A stretch of DNA of 64,000 nt from positions 124,001 to 188,000 of the forward strand of contig WPDH01000060.1 in NCBI GenBank assembly GCA_019137255.1. The letters run 5' to 3'. The notes under the pieces are model-generated. The model was given only the letters and a program-made list of their open reading frames with translations, was not told where the DNA came from and searched no databases. Origin of the DNA: Corinectria fuckeliana. Its lineage: Eukaryota; Ascomycota; Sordariomycetes; Hypocreales; Nectriaceae. Position 1 is the first letter of the stretch. Each line of letters starts with the position of its first letter. The translations under genes were made by a program, and so were the position numbers. This document shows positions 20,616 to 29,979 of this stretch, piece after piece.

Positions 20616-23600
20616 ATGGCGACCAACACCGGTCGAGGAAGCCCAAGTAAGCATTGCCTGACACTGGCAGTATATCGACCGCATCGCTAACCACTTGGGC
20701 TTCCCTAGTTGCGGCAGGCGATGAGTCCACTGGCGCTGCGGCTGCGGCTGCGGCTGCGGCTGCGGCTGCTGGCGTTGCGACTGACGCCGGCGGCGCACCC
20801 AAGGTGAAGACCGCAAAGGAGTGTAAGTGCCCATCTCTGGACAATCGCCTGCCGACATCAACCGCAGACCGCCCGACTAACTTCTGCAGTGGAGAGAGAT
20901 CGAAAGAAGGCCGAGAAGCAGGCCAAGTTCGACGCCAAGAAAGCAAAGGCTTCGACGAGTGCCCCCAAGCCCGCCAAGGAGAAGAAGGTCAAGGAGAAGA
21001 AGGCCGAGGAGGAGCCGCTCCCCGAATACGTCGAAGATACCCCCGAAGGCGAGAAGAAGCGCATCCGATCGTTCGACGATCCTCAGTTCAAGGCCTACAA
21101 CCCCATTGCCGTCGAATCGGCGTGGTACAGCTGGTGGGAGAAGGAGGGCCTCTTCAAACCCGAGTTCAAGCCTGACGGCAAGGTCAAAGATGAGGGCAGC
21201 TTTGTCATTGTCCACCCTCCTCCCAACGTCACTGGTGCTCTGCACATGGGTCACGCCCTGGGCGACTCGCTGCAGGATCTCATGGTCCGATGGAACCGAA
21301 TGCAGGGCAAGACGACTCTCTGGCTTCCCGGCTGCGATCACGCCGGTATTTCCACCCAGAGCGTTGTCGAGAACATGCTGTGGAGGCGCGAGGGCAAGAC
21401 GAGACACGATCTTGGCCGAACCAAGTTCATTGAGACTGTCTGGGACTGGAAGGAGGTTTACCACAAGCGCATCAACAAGGCCCTGACGAGCCTGGGATCA
21501 TCCTTCGACTGGTCCCGAGAGGGTAGGTTTTGCAACATCGGATATGCCACACACGTACTGACGCGACATAGCTTTCACCATGGATGCCAACCTCTCTGCA
21601 GCTGTCACTGAGACTTGGGTCCAACTCCATGAGGAGGGCACCATCTACCGAGCCAACCGCCTCGTCAACTGGTGCACTAAGCTCAACACCGCCCTCTCCA
21701 ATCTTGAGGTCACCAACAAGGAACTGACGGGACGCACTCTCCTTGACGTCCCTGGCTACGATAAGAAGGTTGAGTTTGGTGTTATCGTCCACTTCAAGTA
21801 CCCCGTGGAGGGATCCGACGAGACCATCGAGGTGGCCACCACTCGTATCGAGACCATGCTGGGCGATACTGGCATTGCTGTCCACCCTAAGGATGACCGA
21901 TACAAGCACCTTGTCGGCAAGACTGCCACCCACCCCTTCATTGAAGGCCGGAAGCTTCCTATCGTTGCCGACGAGTATGTTGACATGGAGTTTGGAACTG
22001 GTGCCGTCAAGCTTACCCCTGCCCATGATCCTAACGATTTCACCCTCGGCCAGAAGCACAACCTTGAGTTCATCAACATCCTCACTGATGATGGTCTGAT
22101 GAATGAGAACACTGGTTCTTACAAGGGCCAGAAGCGATTCGACGTTCGATACACGATCCAGGATGACCTAAAGGCCAAGGGCCTGTACGTGGACAAGAAG
22201 GACAACGCCATGAAGGTTCCTCTGTGCGAAAAGTCGAAGGACATCATTGAGCCTCTCATGAAGCCACAGTGGTGGGTCCGAATGAAGGACCTGGCTGAGC
22301 CGGCTCTTCAGGTTGTCAGGGACGGCAAGATCAAGATCCGACCCGAGTCAGCCGAGAAGAGCTATTACCGCTGGCTTGAAGGCATCAATGATTGGTGCAT
22401 CAGCCGACAGCTGTGGTGGGGACACCAGTGCCCCGTCTACTTCGCCAAGATCGAGGGAGGCGCCGGGGACATTCCCGAGGAGAAGTTGTGGTTTGCTGGA
22501 CGGACTGAGCAGGAGGCTGAGGAGAAGGCCAAGGCCGCCCTGCCCGGCAAGACATTTACACTCGAACGGGATGAAGATGTTCTTGACAGTAAGTTATGCA
22601 ACGCATTTCCTCTCCGGCTCGAAGCTGACCATTCCCACAGCCTGGTTCTCGTCTGGCCTTTGGCCCTTCAGCACTCTGGGCTGGCCTAATAAGACCCACG
22701 ACCTGGAGAACCTGTACCCTACCTCGGTTTTGGAAACAGGATGGGACATTCTCTTTTTCTGGATCGCTCGAATGATCATGCTTGGCCTGAAGATGACCGG
22801 CGACGTCCCCTTCAAGGAGGTCTACTGCCACAGCCTTGTCCGCGATTCCGAGGGCAGGAAGATGAGCAAGAGTCTGGGCAACGTCGTTGACCCCTTGGAC
22901 GTCATCTCCGGCATTGAGCTGCAGAACCTCCACGACAAGCTCGGCCAGGGAAACCTGCCTCCTAACGAGGTTCAGAAGGCCACCAAGTACCAGAAGACTG
23001 CATTCCCCGATGGCATTCCTCAGTGCGGCGCGGACGCTCTCCGCTTCACCATGATCAATGCTACCACCGGCGGTGGAGACATCAACCTGGATGTTAAGAT
23101 GTGAGTTTCTAGACTGAAATCTCTTGGCGCATTAATTGACAAGCAGTAGCATCCACGGATACCGCAAGTTCTGTAACAAGATTGTAAGCTGCACCAGCGT
23201 TGCTGAGCTGTCGAGTACTGACCAACCATTCTGTAGTTCCAAGCAACCAAGTATGTCCTGGGAAGCCTTCCTCAAGATTTCACCCCTGGCAAGTCCGGCA
23301 TTGCCCGTGGCAAGACTCTAGCGGAGCGATGGATCCTGCACAAGATGAACAGTGCCGCCAAAGACATCAACGCAGCTCTCGAGGACCGTGAGTTTTCCAA
23401 GTCCAGTCTAATTGTCTACCGATACTGGTACAACGAGCTGTGTGATGTCTACATCGAGAACTCCAAGGCCATCATCCGTGACGGCACGGAGGAGGAGCGC
23501 CAGTCAGCTATCCAGACCCTTTACACCGCACTCGAGGCCGCTCTGACCATGATCCATCCCTTCATGCCCTTCCTCACCGAGGAGATGTGGCAGAGGATGC

Positions 23601-24228
23601 CTCGACGACCTGAGGATGAGACCAAGTCCATCATGATCGCCAAGTACCCGACCTACTCGGCAGATCTGGATGACCCCAAGTCCGAAGCTGCGTACGAGCT
23701 TGTTCTCGGCTGTGTCAGGGCCACTCGCTCCTTGATGGCGGAATACTCCCTCAAGGACGAAGCCAATGGTACGTACTGGGACCCATGTTGCCAGGAGGAG
23801 TATGCTAACACAACTTTCTAGTCATCATCCAGGGCAACAACGAGACTTCCCTGACCACTATTCAGGAGCAGGTCGCCTCCATCAAGTCTCTTAGCGGCAA
23901 GGGCATCAAGGACGTCGAGATCCTCGGCCCCGACGCCGTGCGACCCGCTGGTTGCGTCGCTTACCCCGTCTCCATTGACGCCTCCGTGTTCCTGCACGTC
24001 AAGGGCCGCGTCGACATCGACGCCGAGATCGCCAAGGCGCAGAAGAAGCTCGACAAGGCCAACTCCAACATCCAGAAGCAGGAGAAGATCCTGAAAGACC
24101 CGGGCTACCTCGAGAAGGTCGCGGCCGCCGTCCAGGAGACCGATCAGAAGAAGCTGGCGGACGCCAAGCAGGAGCTCCAGAGCTTCGAAGAGACCATCAA
24201 GCAGTTTGAGCAGCTCAAGCTGGAGTAG
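20616..24228 (+). CDS. VAS1: Valyl-tRNA synthetase
   Basis: Eight exons: 20616-20646, 20709-20822, 20890-21522, 21572-22588, 22641-23100, 23150-23183, 23237-23768, 23822-24228. They code for 1075 residues, the usual fungal size. This class Ia enzyme charges tRNA-Val. The HIGH signature is His-Met-Gly-His at 167-170 and KMSKS is at 672-676. The CP1 editing domain, the DALR-type anticodon domain and the C-terminal Val-RS coiled-coil arm (Lys/Glu-rich, last about 70 residues) are all present. The N-terminal extension holds an 11-Ala tract from a GCGGCT hexamer repeat (about 20736-20771), then a Lys-rich segment. Intron 5 ends in tandem acceptors CAG-TAG (23146/23149), which would insert or omit one Ser. 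In yeast one gene makes cytosolic and mitochondrial forms; no obvious presequence is seen here. Confidence 0.96.
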
Positions 24229-24449
24229 ACTGCATAGAGTCTACTTACCTAGGTATCTAGATTAGATAGTGCTACCGTGCTCGATTTGGAACGACATGCA
24301 TGCGTGCGTTGCCTCTACGCACACGATGTAGATAAAATGGTAAAAAGAAGAGTTGGGTCGTGGAAGAACAATAAAGTACACACATACTGTTAGATGACGG
24401 TCAAGAATTGAGCAGATTGAATGTGTTGTGTTGTGTTTGCATACTTTAT

Positions 24450-26594
24450 TTACTGTCCCCAGCCTCCTTTTGCTGGCCCTTCCTCCTTGTCCTTCCTTGC
24501 GCCGCCTCCGCCGCCGCGGACTGGCCTCGACTGCGCAGCTTCGTGCCTCTTCAGCTCGTCCGGCACCTTGGAGATGGCGCTCTTGCTCAGGATCTGCTTC
24601 AGGTCGTACATGTTGTCGGCATCCTCGGGGCCCAGGAACGTAATGGCCACGCCGCTCTTGCCGGCACGGCCGGTACGGCCGATGCGGTGGGTGTAGCTCT
24701 CGATGTTGGTGGCCATGTTGAAGTTGACGACGAGGGAGACGTCGGGCACGTCGATGCCGCGGCCGGCCAGGTCGGTGGCGACGAGGACCTGCGTGTGGCC
24801 GGCGCGGACCGAAGCCAGCGCCGCCTCGCGCTGCTCCTGCGTCTTGGAGCCGTGCAGGGTGACGGCGGACCAGCCCATGGCCTTGATGTCGCGGGCGACG
24901 GCGTCGCAGTTGCGCTTGATGTTGACGAAGACGATGATGGGCGGGGCGAAGGCCGACGAGGACAGGATCTCCTGCAGGCGCTTCTTGCGGCGGTCCTCGC
25001 CGCCGACGAACTCGACGCGCTGCTCGACCGTGTCGACGGCCTCGCCGGCGTTGCCGATGGTAACGATGGCCGGGCGGCGGAGGTACTTCTTGGCGATCTT
25101 CTCGACGGCGGGGGGCATGGTGGCCGTGTACATCATGGTCTGGCGGTAGCGGTCCCGGCCGCCGACGTATCGCTTCATGAGCTGCGAGTTCTCGGCGTCG
25201 TCCGTGTCGGGCTTCTCGTTGGTGACGGGCAGGGCTTCGAGGATCTTGTTGACCGACTCCTCGAAGCCCAGGTCGACCATGCGGTCGGCCTCGTCCATGA
25301 TGATGTAGCAGCACTGCCCCAGGACCAACAGCCGCCGCTCGATGCAGTCGACCAGCCGACCGGGCGTGGCGACGATGATTTCGGCGCCGTCGCGCATCGC
25401 GTAGGCCTGCTCCTCGAGGGAGTGTCCGCCGACGATGCTGACGCAGCGGAAGCCGAGCGGCTCGGCGAACTTCTTGGCCTCGGACTCGATCTGCTGGACC
25501 AGCTCTCGCGTCGGGGCGATGATGAGGGCGTAGGGGCCGTCGTTCTTGTTCACCTCGGTCAGCGGCGGCAGGTCGGAGATGTACACCAGCAGCGGCAGGA
25601 GGAACGCCGCCGTCTTTCCGGAACCCGTGACGGCGACGCCGATGAGATCTCGGGCCTGCATGGCGATGGGGATGGCGGCGCGCTGGATGGGCGACGGGTC
25701 CTTGTAGCCGACCTGGTCGATGATGTTGAGCAGCCGCCGCGGGAGATCCGACTCCTGCCAGTTGCGCATCGGGTTCGGGATGGCGCCGCCCTTGGTCGCG
25801 ATGCCAAAGTCCTCCTTGAATATCCGCCAGTCTCGCTCGCGCATGTCCTCAAGCGTCTTCTCCACCCAGCGCTTGCCCAGCCCCGTCCTGTCTGCCCTCT
25901 TCTGGGCCTTGTCGCGCGCCCTGTAGAAGTCCTCCATTATGCCCTTGGCCCGGTCCCTGCCGTTCTCCGGATCGCGCTGCTGGATCATCCTCGCCCGCTT
26001 GCGCGCTCGCTCTTCGGCCTCGTCGTCGAACTCGCCGCCGACGCCGGCGAAGGAGCCCACTCGGTTGGTGCTTTGTTGGCTGTACAGGGGGTCGTTTTCT
26101 CGCGAGGTGTCCTCGTCTGCGTCCCACTCGAAGTTGAACTTCTTTTCCGTGGTGCGCATCCGTTTCTTCTTGGCCGAGAAGTTGGACTGTTGGTTGACTT
26201 CTGGGCCCAGATACCGTGACCGCAGGAGCGACGCCTCGATGTCTACTGCTGACCGCTTGTCTGCTGCAGCCTTTTCGGCCTTCTTGCCATCCCTGTCCCG
26301 TCCACGGCCGTTCTGCTGGTTCATGGCCTTGGGCCCCGTGGGAACTCGTCGTGATTCGTGTGAGGAGGGCTCGTTGGCAGTCGCGGAGCCGTTTTTCTGC
26401 GTGGCCCATTTCCTCTCATCTTCGCGTCGACGTTGCGAGTCCTCGACGGCCTTGCGCTTCTTGTCGTCCTCTTCCTTCTTGGCCTTTTCAGCAGCTAGTC
26501 GCTCTCGCTCAGCCTTGGGGATGAACCTTGGCTTTGCGGCGGCAGCATCCGCGGCCTTCTTCTTGCGGAGGATATCTTCGATGTCGAGAGGCAT
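24450..26594 (-). CDS. PRP28: DEAD-box RNA helicase Prp28, spliceosome activation
   Basis: Single exon, 714 residues from the ATG at 26594. An in-frame ATG 18 codons upstream (26648) is less likely, since the family starts Met-Pro-Leu-Asp-Ile-Glu-Asp-Ile-Leu. The N-terminal 260 residues are Lys/Glu/Arg-rich and partly coiled. RecA-like domain 1 has Walker A Gly-Ser-Gly-Lys-Thr (about 324-328), PTREL, TPGRL and DEAD (434-437). The following Met-Val-Asp-Leu-Gly-Phe-Glu is characteristic of Prp28. Motif III reads Thr-Ala-Thr. Domain 2 has His-Arg-Ile-Gly-Arg-Thr-Gly-Arg. Prp28 exchanges U1 for U6 at the 5' splice site. The tail is Gly-rich (GGGGGARKD). Its stop lies 222 bp from the VAS1 stop on the opposite strand, so the 3' UTRs probably overlap. 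Confidence 0.95.
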   Translation of the reverse strand: MPLDIEDILRKKKAADAAAAKPRFIPKAERERLAAEKAKKEEDDKKRKAVEDSQRRREDERKWATQKNGSATANEPSSHESRRVPTGPKAMNQQNGRGRDRDGKKAEKAAADKRSAVDIEASLLRSRYLGPEVNQQSNFSAKKKRMRTTEKKFNFEWDADEDTSRENDPLYSQQSTNRVGSFAGVGGEFDDEAEERARKRARMIQQRDPENGRDRAKGIMEDFYRARDKAQKRADRTGLGKRWVEKTLEDMRERDWRIFKEDFGIATKGGAIPNPMRNWQESDLPRRLLNIIDQVGYKDPSPIQRAAIPIAMQARDLIGVAVTGSGKTAAFLLPLLVYISDLPPLTEVNKNDGPYALIIAPTRELVQQIESEAKKFAEPLGFRCVSIVGGHSLEEQAYAMRDGAEIIVATPGRLVDCIERRLLVLGQCCYIIMDEADRMVDLGFEESVNKILEALPVTNEKPDTDDAENSQLMKRYVGGRDRYRQTMMYTATMPPAVEKIAKKYLRRPAIVTIGNAGEAVDTVEQRVEFVGGEDRRKKRLQEILSSSAFAPPIIVFVNIKRNCDAVARDIKAMGWSAVTLHGSKTQEQREAALASVRAGHTQVLVATDLAGRGIDVPDVSLVVNFNMATNIESYTHRIGRTGRAGKSGVAITFLGPEDADNMYDLKQILSKSAISKVPDELKRHEAAQSRPVRGGGGGARKDKEEGPAKGGWGQ

Positions 26595-26958
26595 GGTGAT
26601 GATCCTGCGTCGTAGGGGCTGGGGCTTGCAGTAACAGAGATGCGCCACAACGCCTGGGCAGCACGAGAATATATATGACCAGCTGGATGAATGGGGGAGG
26701 TTCGAGGGTTGACAAGGCTGTGGAAATAGAGTCGGAGGCTGTCATACAGCCACCAATCAGAAGCCAAAGGACAGTGCGTGAGTCCACAATTCGACAGGGC
26801 CGGAAAACTTGGGGGTCGCAGCCTTGAGAAACCTCCAGCTTAGGTAGGTACCTAAATAGTTAGTCGTCCGTCCTGTCACCCACTTCCGAACCACCAACTA
26901 CAGTCCACTGCCCTCAGGACATGCTGTTGACCGACCCCGGCACCCCCTAAGCAGCACC
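26595..26958. other. Divergent promoter region PRP28 / MRPL25
   Basis: A compact 364-bp bidirectional promoter with a TAGGTAGGTACCTA motif at 26841-26855. An ATG in frame with PRP28 occurs at 26648. No other gene seen. Confidence 0.55.
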
Positions 26959-27572
26959 ATGGCCTCCCCGTCGCACTACATCCAGCTGGCAAAGTCGCTG
27001 CCCGCGCCGCTGCAGCGCTTCTTCGCCCGGTACCCGCCGGCCACCATCCTCCCCGACAAGGCCCCCAAGACGCCCTACCAGGAGGACCGGGCGAACCCCT
27101 TCCGATTCTACAAGCACCCCGCGACGGGCCGATGGCAGGACCCCGTCTACTCGCAGCGCCGCCAGGCGGAGCTGGTCAGCATGGCGCGGGAGCACGGCGT
27201 CGAGGAGCTGCTGCCCGAGACGCGGAAAGGCACCGAGTACCGCCTAGCTCACCGGGTTGAGCACGGCTTGAGGGTCAAGGGAACCGGCGTGGGACAGAAG
27301 GTCAAGGGTCATATCCACGAGCGACACATGATTGCCAAGTACGTGGATGGTTCCGCCGCTGGGAGGCTGCGGGCTCTCGCTTGTTTGGGTTGGGCCATGG
27401 CTAACTATTTCCTAGGATGGAGAAGCGAAGAAAGGCCATGCTGGAGATGCCCAAGCTCATCAAGGCCTGGAAAAAGGCAAGTTACGACTACCTACTATGG
27501 TTGGGCTCATCATGCTAACTAACTGGTGGTGTCTAGACCGGCAAGCACAACTGGACCAAGTTCCCGAAATAA
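26959..27572 (+). CDS. MRPL25: Mitochondrial large-subunit ribosomal protein mL59 (MRPL25)
   Basis: Three exons, 26959-27338, 27416-27476 and 27537-27572, give 158 residues ending Lys-His-Asn-Trp-Thr-Lys-Phe-Pro-Lys. The sequence Leu-Pro-Ala-Pro-Leu-Gln-Arg-Phe-Phe-Ala-Arg-Tyr-Pro-Pro near the start and Asn-Pro-Phe-x-x-x-Lys-x-Pro-x-Thr-Gly-x-Trp are typical of fungal mL59. It is a small basic protein of the mitoribosomal large subunit. Intron 2 (27477-27536, 60 bp) begins GCAAGT, a GC-AG intron, with a CTAAC branch and TCTAG acceptor. Without this splice the conserved C-terminus is lost, so I consider it real. Confidence 0.88.
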
Positions 27573-27888
27573 AGAGAGCGGCGACTCGGAGAGAGGACTT
27601 GTGGACAAAACTGAACTTACCTACTACGATTCCTTCTTTGGCGCACCTGTACATGTATCATGTATTTCTACCTACCGACTACTACCTTCCCAACCTACTT
27701 TACGAATGCCTTGTCGGTTCATGTAGAACGCGCTTGCGTCACGTGATATCAAATGACATGCAAAAAGTTCAAGAATTTCACATCTCAGCGTCGTCGAGAG
27801 CCAGCGTCTCCCGCATACCGACGCGGGGATGTGTAGGAAACCAACTGGGAATTTCTCTAACTTGGTCGACCGAATATCCTTACCCGCC
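27573..27888. other. Spacer MRPL25 to DPH4
   Basis: 316 bp holding the MRPL25 3' end and DPH4 promoter. A CACGTGATAT (E-box-like) site lies at about 27739-27748. No gene seen. Confidence 0.5.
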
Positions 27889-28443
27889 ATGGCGGCCGCA
27901 CATCCTGTCGACGCGACAATAACGCACTACCAAGTCTTGAACCTCACGCCCACTCTCCTCGACACGCAACACGACCCCGCGGCCCTCATCAAGCGCGCCT
28001 ACCACCGGGCCCTCCTGCGCAACCACCCCGACAAAGCCTCCGCCTCTTCCTCTTCCTTTCCCCCCTTCACCATCGACCAAATCACTACCGCCGTCGCCGT
28101 CCTCTCCAGCCCGTCCTCCCGCGCCGCCTACGACACTGCCCTGCGCGTCTCCCGCCCTGCCCTCGACGCCCAGTCCCGCGACGCCGCCACCTTCCAGACC
28201 GGTGTCGAGAGCGTCGACCTCGACGACCTGGCCTACGACGACGCCGACGGGTGCTGGTATCGACCCTGCCGCTGCGGGAACGACCGTGGCTACCTCTTCC
28301 GCGAGCCCGATCTGGAGGAGGTGGGGGACGAAGGCGAACTCGTTGTGGGGTGCCTCGACTGTAGTTTGTGGCTAAGAGTCCACTTCGCCGTTGTCGAGGA
28401 AGACGATGACGCACCAGAGCAAACAGCCAACGAGAAAAGTTGA
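27889..28443 (+). CDS. DPH4: Diphthamide biosynthesis J-protein Dph4
   Basis: Intronless, 184 residues from the Kozak-like GCCATGG at 27889; an in-frame ATG at 27829 lies 60 bp further upstream. The N-terminal J-domain spans about residues 11-82, with His-Pro-Asp in Asn-His-Pro-Asp-Lys-Ala. A C-terminal CSL zinc finger has Tyr-Arg-Pro-Cys-Arg-Cys-Gly and Gly-Cys-Leu-Asp-Cys-Ser. The combination of J-domain and CSL zinc domain is diagnostic of Dph4 (DNAJC24). It assists the Dph1-Dph2/Dph3 step that begins diphthamide formation on eEF2. The J-domain is Ser-rich in the loop after HPD. Convergent with the 14-3-3 gene. Confidence 0.9.
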   Translation: MAAAHPVDATITHYQVLNLTPTLLDTQHDPAALIKRAYHRALLRNHPDKASASSSSFPPFTIDQITTAVAVLSSPSSRAAYDTALRVSRPALDAQSRDAATFQTGVESVDLDDLAYDDADGCWYRPCRCGNDRGYLFREPDLEEVGDEGELVVGCLDCSLWLRVHFAVVEEDDDAPEQTANEKS

Positions 28444-28897
28444 CCCTCGACTGCGCCCAGCCCTACGAGCGAGTCTAGAACCGGTATGCACCGTGACCGT
28501 GACATGCGCTCTGTTACCAAGTGCCAAGTCGTTTTCACAACGTACCATGCCGTCCCGTAGCAGTCCGGCGGAGTAATTGCACCTCCCCCGCCTTGAGCTG
28601 AAATTTGAAGCATCCACTACATGCCAGCACGTAACAAAGGATTTCTCGTTGTATTGAAAGCAATTTTAGTATTTTTATTTGTCCAGACGGTCACGCATTA
28701 GAGTCTAAAAGCAGAACCTCAGAAATGCCCTTCTTTCGGCCTCCTTGCCGGTCCGTTGGGGCGAAAAAAAGTCTGCCCCTCCATGGTGCTTGTGTACCGA
28801 AACGATGCCGAAGCTCTTGATAAAAAACGAGGTCTTCCGTCCACTCCGTAGACACCAGCTCGCCCGACACCTGCACAGAGTCATCGTAGTTGTCGAT
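28444..28897. other. Spacer between convergent DPH4 and 14-3-3 genes
   Basis: 454 bp containing both 3' ends. No gene seen. Confidence 0.5.
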
Positions 28898-29979
28898 TTA
28901 CTCGGCAGCCTTGGGCTCCTCAGCAGCAGGGGCGGGGGCGTCAGCAGGAGGAGCGGTGGTCTCCTCCTTGGGAGCCTCAGCCTGGCCAGTGGCCGCGGTC
29001 TCAGCCTCCGAAGAAGTCCAGAGAGTCTGTTTTCCACGCGTTAGCTACCAAGGTACCAAGGGAATTGGGGGTCAGCCAAGGGACCAGGAACGTACAAGGT
29101 TGTCGCGGAGGAGCTGCATGATGAGAGTGGAGTCCTTGTAGCTCTCCTCGCTCAGGGTATCAAGTTCTACGATATCCAAGTTAGTTCTCTCAATTGTTCC
29201 ACAACGACTATTGCCATCGGAAACTCACCGGCAATGGCGTCATCAAAGGCCTGCTTGGCAAGGTGGCAAGCCTGATCGGGAGCGTTGAGGATCTCGTAGT
29301 AGAACACAGAGAAGTTGAGGGCAAGACCCAGGCGGATGGGGTGGGTAGGGGGCAGCTCGGTCTGGGCGACCTCGGTGGCAGCCTTGTAAGCCTCGAGGGA
29401 CTTGTCGGCGGAGTCCTTGCGGCGGTCGCCAATGGCGAACTCGGCGAGGTAACGGTGATAGTCACCCTTCCTGTTATCATGTTTTAGTCGTCGGGACGCA
29501 AGTGAAGGGGATCAAGTCTGCTGGCGCGCACATCTTGTGGTAGAAGACCTTGGACTCTCCGGACTTGGCGGAGGGGATAAGGTGCTGGTCGAGGACCTCG
29601 AGGATATCGTCGCAGATCTTGGCGAGCTCGGCCTCGATCTTCTGTCGGTATTCCTTGATCAGGGTGACCTGGGAAGAGTTGCCCTTGGACTCCTCCTTCT
29701 GCTCGATGGAAGTGACTATTCTCCAGGACGCACGGCGGGCACCAATGACGTTCTTGTAGGCGACAGAGAGAAGGTTTCGCTCCTCGACGGTCAGATCGCG
29801 GTCCTCAGAGGCGACAATCTTCATGTTCTCGACCATCTCTGTAGGATCGCACCAAGGTTAGCGCATGGAGACCCCCCAAAAACACCAACAGAAATCAGGG
29901 TCGAGGTTTATCACATACCCTCATAGCGCTCAGCCTGCTCAGCGAGCTTGGCCAGGTAGACAGCATCATCGTTACCCAT
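28898..29979 (-). CDS. 14-3-3 phosphoserine-binding adaptor protein
   Basis: Five exons: 29979-29919, 29838-29532, 29470-29229, 29166-29096, 29026-28898. Total 269 residues, the normal fungal 14-3-3 length. Conserved blocks are present in order: Tyr-Leu-Ala-Lys-Leu-Ala-Glu-Gln-Ala-Glu-Arg-Tyr, Leu-Leu-Ser-Val-Ala-Tyr-Lys-Asn-Val-Ile-Gly-Ala-Arg-Arg, Tyr-Tyr-Glu-Ile-Leu-Asn, and Leu-Leu-Arg-Asp-Asn-Leu-Thr-Leu-Trp-Thr. The tail is Ala/Pro/Glu-rich. It binds phosphorylated partners as a dimer and influences signalling, cell cycle and polarity. Introns at conserved places and exact family residues across every junction support the model. Homologues are BMH1/BMH2 of yeast. Confidence 0.96.

Noticed and set aside
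24262..26219. Long frames overlapping PRP28 (603 codons on the plus strand; 350 codons on the minus strand in another frame)
   Set aside because: They are shadows produced by strong third-position GC bias; composition is repetitive and no family is recognisable, while the PRP28 frame has all helicase motifs.
26595..26648. N-terminal extension of PRP28 from the upstream ATG
   Set aside because: The extra 18 residues are not family-like, and the family begins at the downstream Met.
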